This document shows positions 34,132 to 45,769 of a DNA stretch of 64,000 bases, one piece after another. A model generated the notes under the pieces. The model searched no databases and was not told the DNA's origin. It worked only from the letters and a program-made list of their open reading frames with translations. Position 1 is the first letter of the stretch. Every line of letters begins with the position of its first letter. The DNA comes from Antedon mediterranea (Eukaryota; Echinodermata; Crinoidea; Comatulida; Antedonidae), in contig NC_092670.1 of assembly GCF_964355755.1 (NCBI RefSeq), forward strand, positions 10,541,201 through 10,605,200, given 5' to 3'. Both the position numbers and the translations under genes were made by a program.

Positions 34132-35076
34132 ACTGTTTCTTCATTCTTGTTTTGTTTGTGTATTTAATATTTAAAATTATAGACGTTTATTGTGTTACTG
34201 TTTAATATTTTTTAATGTCCCCTAGTCGCTTATTTGCTATCATATTTTTGTACATTTATGCATTTCATTGTCGTCTGGGGAATTGTCTTCTTTTGTAAAG
34301 CTTCAAAAGCATCTTAGTAACAGTTCCGACTGGAGAACAACGACTTAGTTAAATATTCTTGCAGTCTTCTGTTGTTCAATTTTTGTAATATTTTGATTTG
34401 TGGTGAAAAGAATGTTTAAAATCTTTGTTTACTTTCTTGCGACAATTTTCCAGATGAAATGTAATCAAATTAATTTACCTGTTAATTACGTAAACTTGTT
34501 GTTTTTGGCTCAAATTTTTGACCTAAAGTGAATAACTTTAAGGTTTGAGACGTTTCTAATATAAATTATATTGAGCCATACATCACTTCCAACCCATAAC
34601 CCCTCAGTGACAGTTTTTTTTAAATATAGTTTAAAACAGTTCCAGTAGAGTTTCAGCCATGTTGATAGGCCTACGACCCACCCCAAACTTAAAATTCAAT
34701 TCAAATTGAGAGCCTACTACCCTTAGCCCAAGCAAAAATCCCCACTACTCCCTTTACCGCAACTCCCCCCTACCCTCCTGACTTTGTGAATTTTTTAAAT
34801 GTAGTTTAAAACCTTCACAGTACAATTGCAGTCATTTTGATACCCATATGTATGGTTACGTGCAGAAACAGAAATTTGTATAACGAACAGAAAAACACAA
34901 AAAGTGGAAAAAAGGTTGGGAATTTTGACCCATAACTTGTATTCAAGATGGCGGATGATGTTCAATATAGTTTAGAACATTCCGGTACCATTACGGTCAT
35001 TTTGATACCCCATATGTGTGCAGTAACAAAAATGTGTATAACTAACATACAAACATCAAAGTATCAAGCAGATTCA

Positions 35077-36571
35077 TCTATAGTATATATAAATTTACGT
35101 AAGGGCAAAATTCGATAAATCTCGGTTTATTTATAGAATTTTTACTCGATGGTATATAAAGTTGGTTCATACTGTCAGTACTGATTTTAAACATCTGATG
35201 TAACCCTGTTTACTAATTAAATTGAGTTTGGTAATTAGTTATTGATGATTAAAACGAATTTAGGTTCAACGATTGGCCCCAAATAGGGGTGTTTTCCAAT
35301 CGTGGTATACACTGTCTAATGAATGTCCATGGAAAAATACCCGAACACAATAATAGGAGGATGCTTCGCATTTTCCTATCTCCTCCTACGATACTTATTT
35401 TTAATAGCTAAAAACCGGTTGAACAGCTCGAGTACAGTATCATAATGTTGAAGACACGCCGATTTTTTTAAAAAAAAATACTATTTTGATAGATTTAATA
35501 TACATTTATACAACTGTTTTGATCTGCTATAAATGGAACATTCCAATCTCTGTTCCACAAGCGTCTATTCCCTCAGGCGTCGTAAAGACAAGTACCGTAC
35601 AGTCATAACAGAAATTCGATCCATTTTATCCAATCTGTGTGCTGCAGAGGTTGGATATAGGTTTTTTTTTACGGATAATGAGCTAGCCCGTGAGCTACCC
35701 TTTCCTCAGTCGCCGTCTATTAAATAATCATCTTTATTATTGCAGTTAAACCACCACCCACACCACCACCCTCCCTCTCACTGGCATGAGTAGCGTTGTA
35801 AAGCCAGTAGAGGACAGGCCTACAGTACAAAGGATCACATGCCTTAAACGCAGAACAACTTTGGTGGTTAGGAACCAACTTAAGTATGAATTGGCTCTAA
35901 GAAACAATTGAAAACCATTAGACCTACTAATTAAGTTTAGTTAGATAATTATTTATTGACGATTAAAGCAAATTTACGATTTTCCCAGAATATAGAGGTG
36001 TTTACTTTATTACTGACAGTTCCTTCTGAACGTTTATATTAATTAATAATGTAATTACAGTACAAAAAATATAAACGTCGTATTAGTGATGTATCGTTAC
36101 ATGTACTCTACTATTTCAATCGACTATACGGTGACAGTTTCAACAAAGTATTAACTAGCAATGTTTTACTGGGTTTAGTCATGGAGGTATAATACCTCCA
36201 TGGTTTAGTGGTATATTATTTGTAAAACATGAAAACAATTAATATTTCGTTACTAAATGGATAAAGAATATATTTAAAAATTGTTCGTCTTTGCACCCAT
36301 CCTCTTCCCCATCCCTCAACCCTCATGTTGCATACAAAACACAAATTCAGTTTGTTTCAAAACAATTGGTCTTATTTTGTGACAAGTTTCTCTTTCGGAA
36401 GTAATTCTCAGGGTGCTAATTTTAGTTGAGTACATAAATCACCGTGTCTATTTATTCGTTCCTGAAAACGACGTGTCCTGCATGCACATTTGAAGTCGCC
36501 AGTTTTTTAACGCTGAAATTACTATGTGTTCGAGAACCATCTGTGGGCACGACCTAGATGGTACCATCTAG
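35077..36571 (+). mobile_element. Non-autonomous Helitron, copy H2
   Basis: Begins TCTATAGTATATATAAATTT after an A and ends GATGGTACCATCTAG before a T. The left duplication copy has the uninterrupted site GCAGATTAATAAGTTAAATT (around 24470-24490), so both ends are exact. There is no Rep/helicase ORF. Its 3' hairpin is shortened compared with H1. Confidence 0.9.
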
Positions 36572-37124
36572 TAAGTTAAATTCATACAAAAAGAATTGAT
36601 CAAAGTTTTGTTTTTTGCTGAAAGTGATTTTTTGACGTTAAAAAATTCAAAGTTGAATTTTGTAGTAGTTTATTTGCTCTTTAATGTTTAATACTTTCAC
36701 TTTACCTTGGAAAATACATTAGCTTTTATCTTGTGTTTCCTTATGTCACTAATTTCTTAGATCAAATCCAATATAATAAGATATATAATACTGTATGTAG
36801 GCCTACATTCATTGTAATTTTTTAATTTTTAATCATTTCAAAACAAGATTCAATTTAAAAACTACAGCAAATATCCATTGAAAATACTCCTAAAACTACT
36901 AGAATATAATTAATTAGAATATCATTAATTAAAATATAGAAAATACTGATTTATGATTAGATATCAATTTGATTTTATTATTTAAAAAGCAATAATAATA
37001 ATGTTACTATTATGTATGTATTAGCATAGTTTTAAATAATACAATTAATATTGTTTATATTGTAAAAGAAACAAAGAAGAATTTAAATTATTAAATAATT
37101 ACAGATTCTGATTTGCTATGGTGG

Positions 37125-37370
37125 TCTTATAACCATCATCACTGTTGTCTTAAAAGATCAAAATAGTGATCTCAGTTGATGCCATTGCAATGAGCTGTAC
37201 CTGGTGTCAGACAAGCCCATTCAGGTATGAATCATGAACATTCTCTTATGGTGCTCTTTCAACCATCATCACTGTTGTCTTAAAAGATCAAAATAGCTAT
37301 CCCAGTTGATGCCATTGTAATCAGCTGTACCTAGTGTGAGGCAAAGCCCATTCAGGTCTGAATCATGAAC
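37125..37370 (-). pseudogene. Degenerate FReD terminal exon ends (2 units)
   Basis: Two tandem units like those at 25225-25600, with the same LLRQQ-stop end. No intact exon C lies upstream here; a LINE end begins at 37375 instead. Confidence 0.65.
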
Positions 37371-37374
37371 ATTG

Positions 37375-37722
37375 ATTTGATTTGATTTGATTTATTCAAT
37401 ATCGGCTCATTACAATTACAACAGAATACATAAAAAATATAATGAAACAAAAAGCCAGGATTGTCACAAGCGAACCCAATCACTGTTTAAAGACTTTCCT
37501 TTAACATAAATAAAATATAATATAAATATAAAATAACTGACGAGAAAAAAAAAATTAATAAAAATCTAAGACATGTAAAAAAAAATACAGCAGGGACCAG
37601 GTAAAATCAAAAGAAATAGTGTTGGCGAAGACTAGTCTCGAATTCTCGAAACCTGCCAAGGAGAGTAAGCTCACTTAATTCAGAGGGAAGACCATTCCAA
37701 AGTTTACAGAATCTAGGGGCCT
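37375..37722 (-). pseudogene. LINE ORF2 C-terminus with (ATTTG)n tail
   Basis: Minus strand reads LWNGLPSELSELTLLGRFRE (about 37700-37640), the end of a LINE ORF2, followed by a 3' UTR and a pentanucleotide tail at 37375-37395. Confidence 0.65.
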
Positions 37723-38300
37723 GTTTCTGCTGCAACTGCTCAAAATACGGTATAAAAATACGGTATAAAATACGGTATTTTTTATACCGTATTTTTTATT
37801 ACCCCGTTTCTGCTAACAATACTTCTTGGGTGGTCGTGTTAAATTTCATCTTTTTTACCCAAATTGCCATTAATTTATTTGATCGATAATTAAAAGTCGC
37901 AATAAAGGAAGTTTTACGTCTCACTTTCAACAGCCTAGCCCTTGTGATAGAGATGTTGTGAGAGTACAGAAAACATCGTAATGGGGACAATTAATTCGTT
38001 CCCTCCCCGAGTTATTGTATTTTGCAATGTTGTACTGCTTTCGCAGGCTCTTCAGCTTTGAGTTTACTTGCTTTGGAGACAAGTCTATTCCATACTCCTG
38101 CTTTATTTTTTTAGAAATGTCTTTATAAATGTGGTTGTCCCTTTTATTACCTTTTAGTTGGCCAGACATTTTAGCTTCCCCACACACATTTATTTAGTAA
38201 AACTGTGACGTCTTCGCTCCACATTTTCGCCGAATATATCTATACACGTGTGTAAAGCAGCTGACAGCGACAGAAAATAAAAATATAAATATATTATTCG
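37722..38300 (-). mobile_element. Harbinger-like element carrying a SANT-like ORF, truncated
   Basis: Starts GGGCCTGTTTCTGCTGC at 37722, followed by TACCGTATTTT-type subterminal repeats, and matches 56094-56919 in reverse. Similarity ends near 38300, before the other terminal repeat, so this copy lacks one end. Confidence 0.75.
37927..38187 (-). CDS. SANT/Myb-like DNA-binding protein of a transposon
   Basis: 86 codons. Central region HIYKDISKKIKQEYGIDLSP, KQVNSKLKSLRKQYNIAKYN, NSGRERINCPHYD has the helix pattern of the SANT/Myb-like or MADF DNA-binding fold. PIF/Harbinger elements typically encode such a protein beside their transposase. It differs from the copy at 56449-56709 by only three residues. 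Start: Met1 (38187) or Met7. Confidence 0.6.
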   Translation of the reverse strand: MCGEAKMSGQLKGNKRDNHIYKDISKKIKQEYGIDLSPKQVNSKLKSLRKQYNIAKYNNSGRERINCPHYDVFCTLTTSLSQGLGC

Positions 38301-39013
38301 TGACACTTGTGAATGCGGCATAGTTTGTTAATAGTTCAACCGTGGCGTACGGTCTAGTTTTTTTAATACTTTGTAATAATTTAGGTTATTGATAGATATA
38401 GACAGTATTAGTTTCAAGATTAATTTGATAATGAAAAAAATATTGAATTAGTGTATGAGAGGAATGACACTGACTACAAGCGATGATCGTAATAAGATGG
38501 TTATATCAAGATGTCATTAGGTAAAGTGTGACTGACTATCGACAGTCATCTAGATACAAAAGTCCTAGGTATAGGTGTAATAAGCATGGTGACGATTAAA
38601 TTATACATTCACATAATATACAGCATCTAATTTATCACATGTGGAGCCTGTATCATGTAAGGTTAAGTTAAAGGTTAGGTTACTACACTAAATACACATG
38701 TGATCTATTACCAAATATTCCTATGATACTTTGGAAATAGATACAGTACCGAGAATCGGCTGGTATAGACCTACTAAGCCGAAAGAAAGTTTTCGTTAAA
38801 TAACCATTTATGCTGTCTTTGATAAAAATAATATTTTTAAAATTCCAATAAATTTACGTCATGATAAATATAAAATCGTTGTATTATCGTCATTTGATTG
38901 GACGTGTGAAAATGATCATTTTCATAAAAGGAAGCATAGATGGTTATTCTATATTTCTGGAATAAAAATTGCTATTTATTTAATACTTTTTACATGAATT
39001 TTTTTCCATTTAG
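38300..39013. other. No gene recognised; upstream intron of the GPCR
   Basis: AT-rich sequence ending in a polypyrimidine tract and TTTAG at 39013. Exons for transmembrane helices 1-4 of the GPCR were not found here. Confidence 0.5.
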
Positions 39014-39588
39014 TTTCATCGCTTTTATCGATTCCAATTTCCATATTTTCAACGGTTATGGATTTCAACGGAAGACATTACTGTGTTGAAGAGTTCCACG
39101 AACAAGGGTTGTTAGCGCACTACATTTACGTTGTGTTCAGTACCTACATAATCCCGCTCTCCGTCCTCGTTGTCTGCAACGTCAACATGTTGCGTCAACT
39201 GTGGAAGACGCGGGAACAGCTCCGAGACACAACATTAAGCCTGCACTCGATACAACAACGAAAGAAAGTTACCAAGATGATACTGCTGGTTGTTGTCTTT
39301 TTCTTTATTTGTTGGTTACCGATACACGTGATAAATCTGTGGCAAAGACTCGGTAATAGTATCAACAATAACTTGGCCATTTCAAAGCTCAGGATTTTTG
39401 CTCTGACACTGGCGTACAGTAACTCGTGCGTAAACCCATTTGTGTACGCGTTCATGGGCGAGAATTTTCGCGCGTGTTTTAGAAGAGCATTCCCGATGTG
39501 TACAAAAGTGAACCGAGTGAGGAATAGTAGTATGTTATTAAACAACAATCGGACAAGAGAAACACAGGTACAAAAGGACACGGTTTAA
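39014..39588 (+). CDS. Terminal exon of a rhodopsin-family neuropeptide-type GPCR
   Basis: Acceptor TTTTTCCATTTAG precedes 39014. The reading enters in phase 1 with the end of TM4 (SSLLSIPISIFS) and ECL2 containing the conserved Cys (GRHYCVEEF). TM5 (YVVFSTYIIPLSVLVV), ICL3 with QRKKVTKM, TM6 with FFFICWLPIHV, TM7 with SNSCVNPFVYAF (NPxxY) and helix 8 (ENFRACFRRAF) follow, then a short Ser/Asn/Thr-rich tail and a stop at 39588. It resembles galanin, allatostatin-A and kisspeptin-type peptide receptors. The first half of the receptor, with the DRY motif, is not in view. The Met at 39058 is internal, not a start. Confidence 0.85.
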
Positions 39589-40540
39589 GCTATAAGATCT
39601 TAATACCTTTCCATTTCACGGAATGAAATACATCGTTTTAGAAGCAGGTTGAATACAAAAACAGCGACGTTTCCGTTCCAAATAGAATAAGCGTTGAATG
39701 CAGAGATTTATTATGTCCTTCCGTAACCTGAGTACGGTACCATACTGAATAACGACAAGTCGATTTTAATACTTTTTAATATATATATATATATGTATAT
39801 ATTTAAAAAAATGGCAACTAATAATAATATCTTAAACTATCATCAATTTCTTTCTGACGAAGGAATAGTGTTTGCAGGCTCATAGGCCTAATTCTTGCTG
39901 ATTCTTCATTTTCGCTTATTTTATTTTGCATTACCATTGCGATCCAATAGTGGCCGTATTATATTCACACAATTGAGATATTTCCCTAGTGTTTAATAAA
40001 ATTATTATCACAATATCACTTTATAAAATTGTGTGTAACGTCTCTGTCTACGGGTGACATGTCAACCACAAAATCCCGTGATTACGTTTCTATAATATAT
40101 TTTTCCTGACAACTATTAAAATGAACAAAGTGCACCTTTTATAACATTCTGATGACTAGCTGTTTGCAGTAGGCTCTACTTTTGAATGAGCGCACTTGAG
40201 TGGTGTTAAAGACTACAATACAGTATCTTTAACTTCAACATGTGCGTGCTCTAAGCGATCGCATTACACTGTTTGTGTCGGACAATTACTCCGCGAAAAA
40301 TATGTACAGGCTGTACGCGCGCCCTCTCTGAGGAGGATACAGAAGGTATCAGGTCAAGTCAGGTAGGGCTGTTGGTCCCGGTCTGTCTGGGCCTACTTAT
40401 AGAGGATAATTATAATAAAAGCAAAATTACCTTATTCTTTTAGTTAGGTGGCCTTGCAATAACTCTAGGCTAGCATAGGCCTACTTTACTTAAGTAAGTT
40501 GTATATAGGCCTACACTATTCTAAGAGGGGAAGTAGGCCC
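39589..40540. other. No gene recognised; 3' flank of the GPCR exon
   Basis: Contains an (AT)n run at about 39779-39796. No obvious polyadenylation signal was chosen, as several AATAAA-like sequences occur. Confidence 0.5.
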
Positions 40541-41631
40541 TACGGTCGCGTCTGAAATCGGTCGCGTTTGAAATCGGTCGCGATAAAATCAACTTCCGGT
40601 ATTTTGTATGGCGCGCCGCTAGAGCTATATTTAATTGATATTTTTTAGGAACTAGATTATTTATGTGGATATTTTTTACTTGGTTAATAAATATTTATTA
40701 TCAATCATTAAATTATTTTTTTTAAATATTTCACAGGTCTCGGAGAAGGACTGCGTCTTTTCAAAATGGCCATTTCTAAAACACGTTTAAATATTATATT
40801 AGGCATAATGTTATATTAGGCATATAATAATTTACCTCTATTTATATGTACTGTAATTAATATATTATTATATAGAGAATATACGTCTGTCGTGTCTTTT
40901 ATTATGCAATGCAGCAAACAATTACGTAAAAGAGAACAATTTATTTAAAAACAATAATTTTTACAATATAGCCCGTAAAGCCAGCGTATCCATTTTTATA
41001 CTTATGCATACTGTGCCAGATTATATCATATCCATGTCGTACTATTCGATCACCTTATTTTATTTCTATTTTATTTCTATCCGTTATGTAGGATAATATT
41101 AAGTGTATAATGATTATAGGTCTTTTGTTATTTAAACTTTGACCCTTGGCTTGTGTTATTTAATTAGTTGTTTTTTAAAAATTTTATTCATTGGACTTGA
41201 TAATGACTCCATGATGTAGTCGAAACATCGTTCTTTTTTTAAGCGTTATTTTTCTATTATGTATTTATATTGATTATTGTTGAGGCAAATCACGTGTATA
41301 TTTTTATTTCTAATGTTTCAAATAGTTTTTAGTAAAATGATCATTATATGCGGATGGTTAAAAGGCGAGTTACTGAAATAAACCCCCGAATAAGCCATAT
41401 TGTGGAGATGCGCCTTCTATGATCGTGCAGCTGTTTCCCCTAACAATACATTTTATTTGGCTGACGGGGTTTCCCCATTTTTAAAAAACATGCACTTGTT
41501 AGTGTTAAATCATGGACAAAACACGTACGATCGTTGTCCATGGCGAGGTAAAGATGACGTCTATTACGAATAACCATACGTTTAAAACGTCTATAGGCCT
41601 CCTGCATGTGTTTTTGTGAAACGATCCAATG

Positions 41632-44600
41632 AGCTATAGTAGTAGAGCAGTTAATGACATGAGCTGTGCATTTTATTACCAAAGCATGAAACTTGGCACA
41701 AAGTTTCTTTGATGTATATAGATTCAAAATATCAGGGGGTGCCAAGTGTCCAACGTCCGGTATGGCGGCCATCTTGATTTCAAAATGGCCACCATAAAAA
41801 CAAAAAATGTTCATATCTTGGCAACTATACACATTAGACACTTAATTCTGGTCTCAAATTGTTCACAAACTATATATTTCTATTTGCTCTAATGAAAAGT
41901 TTCGTCCAAAAATGACCGGAAATGACGTTTCTTACAGTTTGACCTTTGACCTCGTATTTGTATATCTCTGTAACTACTGGTCATTTTCAATCGATTTTGG
42001 TGTCATTTTGTTCAGAATAAATATATTTATATTTGTAATAATGAAACATTTTCACATAAAATGACCGGAAATACAACTTATGACCTTTGACATTAATTTA
42101 TTGATTTTTAATTATGTGAATATACTGTATGTGGTTTTTGTTGGTCTAAAGTGGACCTAATTTTGAACTTTGACCTGATAGGCGTAATTATATTAAATGA
42201 TTAATGGACTTAAATTGAATATAGTACATAAAATTGGTAAATATTGTGCTTGGTGGTACCATTAGTTCAATGATGTTGGCACCTTCTGATTCGCTAAAAG
42301 TTTTAATAGTTTGACAGAGGAAATAACATACATGTTATTGAATACCGTAAAACCTCGAAAAGGTGATAGTATGAGCTTCTTTTCGAGACAGACTGTATTT
42401 GAATGTCAAATGAATAGTATGATGATCGTGTTTATATCAATGTATTATTAATGACCTTACAAAGAACCCTTTCTATTTCAACAATTAAGCCACAGTTATT
42501 CTACAATTTATTGTTTTCCAAGTGGTAGGCCTATTTTGATTGCATGTTATTTTTGTATGCTTCCTCGGTTAATATGGTCCTAACCCTCCTTCTTTGTCTG
42601 TAGATGGTCTTATATCCCATTCTTTATCTGTGGATGGTCTTGTACCCTCTTCTGTGTCTGTTGATGGTATTATTACACCCCTTTCTTTGTGTGTGGATGG
42701 TCTTACACCCATTTTTTGTCTGTAGATGGTCTTAAACCCCTCCCCTCCTTTGTCTGTGGATGGTCCTACACCCCCTTCTTTGTCTGTGGATGGTCCTACA
42801 CCCCCTTCTTTTTCTGTGGATGGTCCTACACCTCTTTCTTTGTCTGTGGGTAGTCTTATGCACCCTTCTTTGTCTGTGGAGGGTCTTACACCCCTTTCTT
42901 TGTCCGTGGACGGTCTTATACCCCTTTCTTTGTCTGTGGATGGTCTTATACCCCCTTCTGTGTCTGTTGATGGTATTACACCCCTTTCTTTGTCTGTTGA
43001 TGGTATTAAACCCCTGTCTTTGTCTGTAGATGGTCTTATAATCCCTTCTTTGTATGTGGATGGTCTTACACCCCTTCTTTGTCTGTGGGTGGTCTTACAT
43101 CCCTTTCTTTGTCTGTGGATGGTCCTATACCCCTTTCTTTGTCAGTGGTTGATGGTCTTACACCCCCTTCTTTGTCTGTGGGTGGTCTTACACCTCCTTC
43201 TTTGTCTGTGGACGGTCCTACACCCCCTTCTTTGTCTGTGGATGGTCTTACACCCCTTTCTTTTTCTGTGGATGATCTTATACCCCCTTCTGTGGATGAT
43301 CTTATACCTCCTTCTTTGTCTGTTGATGGTATTACCTCTCCTTCTTTGTCTGTGGATGGTCCTACACCCCCTTCTTTGTCTGTGAATGGTCCTACACCTC
43401 TTCTTTGTCTGTGGATGGTCTTATACCCTCTTCTTTGTCTGTAAGTGGTCCTATACCTCTTTCTTTGTCAGTGGATGGTCTTGCACCCCCTTCTTTGTCT
43501 GTGGACGGTCCTACGCCCCCTTCTTTGTCTGTGGATGGTCCTATACCCCTTTTTTGTCAGTGGATGGTCTTATACCCCCTTCTTTGTCTGTGGACGGTCC
43601 TACACCCCTTCTTTGTCTGTAGATGGCCTTACACCCCTTTCTTTGTCTGTGGATGGTCTTATACCTCCTTCTTTGTGTGTGGATGGTCTTACACCCCCTT
43701 CTTTGTCTGTGGATGGTCTTACACTCCCTTCTTTGTCTGTGGATGGTCTTATACCCTCTTCTTTGTATGTGGATGGTCTTATACCCTCTTCTTTGTATGT
43801 CGATGGTCTTACAACCCCTTCTTTGTCTGTGGATGGTCTTACACTCCCTTCTTTGTCTGTGGATGGTCTTATACCCTCTTCTTTGTCTGTGGATGGTCTT
43901 ATACCCTCTTCTTTGTCTGTGGATGGTCTTATACCCTCTTCTTTGTCTGTGGATGGTCTTACATCCCCTTCTTTGTCTGTGGATGGTCTTACATCCCCTT
44001 CTTTGTCTGTGGATGGTCTTACATCCCCTTCTTTGTCTGTGGATGGTCTTACAACCCCTTCTTTGTCTGATGGTCTTACACCCCCTTCTTTGTCTGGACC
44101 CACTACTTTGATTGATTAAATTAGACATTGTTTCTTGTATGATTAGGAAACCAAGACCTTTAAAGTGAAAGTCCACAGGTGGATGCCTAAACAGGTCTTG
44201 TACAGAACAGTATATTGTAGGTCCATGTCACTAATTTGAGGATTACTTTAATAATTATATTGAGATGTCTTTTACGAATTGATTTAGTTCGGATTTTGCT
44301 AAAAAATCAATGACTAGAGAAAATCGAGGAAAAGAATTTAGATGAAAGGTTTACAGCAAAGGTCCATTACCATAAAAACGGAATACATTTTTTTAGATGC
44401 AACGAAGAAACGATTGACACATCACAGTTTAGCAAACAAGTCGGCATAGATGAGCTCAGTGATCTGTCATACTTTATGCCTATCCTATCACATCAAAAGT
44501 TAAAAATTCAGAATAATAATTCTGTGTCATTTATTTCGGTAAAAAAATTAGGTGCATTTATACCAATTAAATCACATACAGTATGTTCACATAATTATAT

Positions 44601-45068
44601 ATGTCAAAGGTTATAAATTGTATTTCCAGTCATTTTATGTGAACATGTTTCATTACTACAAATATAAATGTCTCTATTTTGAACAAAATGACACCAAAAT
44701 CGATTGAAAATAATCAGTAGTTACCGAGATATACAGATAAGAGGTCAAAGGTCAAACTGGAAGAAACGTTATTTCCGGTCATTTTTGGGCGAAACTTTTC
44801 ATTAGAGCAAATAGAAATATGTGGTTTGTGAACAATTTAACACCAGAATCAAGTCTCTACTGTTTATAGATGCCAAGATATGAACACTTTTTGTTTTTAT
44901 GGTGGCCATTTTGAAATCAAGATGGCCGCCATACCGGACGTTGGACACTTGGCACCCCCCGATATTTTGAATCTATATACATCAAAGAAACTTTGTGGAA
45001 AGTTTCATGCTTTGGTAATAAAGTGCACAACTTGGCTATTTTTATGGCGTTAACTGCTCTACTATAGA
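41632..45068. mobile_element. Foldback element with a minisatellite loop
   Basis: Left arm 41632-42140 and right arm 44572-45068 are inverted copies of about 500 bp; for example ATGTATATAGATTCAAAATA on the left has its complement near 44966-44985. The arms include the GGCGGCCAT...AAAATGGCCACCAT motif, similar in style to the arms at 1311-4963 but not the same sequence. The loop of 2.4 kb holds a minisatellite. No transposase. Confidence 0.7.
42590..44100. repeat. Minisatellite, 30-bp unit, about 50 copies
   Basis: Unit GTGGATGGTCTTATACCCCC + TTCTTTGTCT. Copies are heterogeneous on the left and nearly identical on the right (43680-44080). Because 30 is divisible by three, long open readings appear in all three plus frames and two minus frames (for example SVDGLTPPSL). 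These are artefacts of periodicity, and I do not call a protein. Confidence 0.95.
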
Positions 45069-45084
45069 TGCTCGACGCGATTAT

Positions 45085-45245
45085 GAGATCATGTTCATTC
45101 ATTCATTCATTCTTTATTTAGCCTCTAAAATCGAAATATTAAAACGTAGGTAACAAAATCAAGACACGTGGAAATCTAAGGAGGCAAGGATAAGCAAAAG
45201 CAATTAAAATCGCTGTAGCTCACAGGCTTGCTTATCCATAATAAT
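45085..45245 (-). repeat. Retroelement 3' end with (TCATT)n tail
   Basis: Inverted copy of 51165-51317: TTCATTCATTCATTCTTTAT at one end, then sequence ending GCTTGCTTATCC. It probably represents a SINE or a 5'-truncated LINE family. Confidence 0.65.
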
Positions 45246-45769
45246 TCCGAATAATACACTGTTTCTATAATTTGACAGTATGATTTATATATAATTTACG
45301 TATATACGTCGGCGATAGGCCTACTATAGATTTTAATTTGAATATCTTTTATTTCTTCATTTATAATAATCATCCGGCTCGATCCATACAAAATAGCGCG
45401 ACCGATTTCAAACGCGACTGATTTCAAAAGGCACTCTTTTTCGGGCCTCCGTCCCTCGTAACCTAAATTAAAACAGCATTACATTGTGAGACTCGGGCAC
45501 TACCCATTATTGACCATTCAGCCATCTAACCGGATTACAATGCATTGATATAAAACATTAGTACAATAGCCATAGAGGGCGCTATATAGGATCTACAGTA
45601 CGACTAGGTGTAGAGAGGCAGACAGTTCGTATTTAGTAAAGGCCTACTTTATACCAGGGAGTTGTAACTCCCTGTCTATACTAGAGTGGTATAGGCTATC
45701 ACAAGTTTATTAATATTTGTTATATGTTTTTAATCAGATTATTTTTTTATTTCTCTCATTTTTTTACAG

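Larger units (their letters stand above)
32480..37370 (+). repeat. Segmental duplication, right copy
   Basis: Counterpart of 18600-25600. Specific to this copy are the minus-strand LINE end at 33000-33590 and Helitron H2 at 35077-36571. It ends in two degenerate FReD terminal exon units at 37125-37370. Confidence 0.8.
40545..45430. repeat. Outer inverted repeat pair around a 4.9-kb region
   Basis: Left (40545-40610) reads GGTCGCGTTTGAAATCGGTC and ends ATTTTGTATGG; right (45383-45429) is the inverted form, CCATACAAAATA then GCGCGACCGATTTCAAACGC. The right copy lacks about 18 bases of the left. The pair encloses the foldback unit at 41632-45068. This may be the ends of one large element; I found no clear target duplication. 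Confidence 0.5.

Noticed and set aside
37799-37990. Minus-strand ORF in the truncated Harbinger-like element
   Set aside because: It overlaps the end of the SANT-like ORF in another frame and contains the terminal-repeat flank; a stop is present at the same place in the complete copy.
39195-39581. Minus-strand ORF of 128 codons opposite the GPCR exon
   Set aside because: It is the antisense shadow of a clearly conserved GPCR reading.
42726-44119. Long open readings in several frames (SVDGLTPPSL, MVLHPLLCLW and minus-strand RRGCKTIHRQ)
   Set aside because: They come from a 30-bp tandem repeat whose period is divisible by three; opening in all frames is expected and gives no evidence of a protein.
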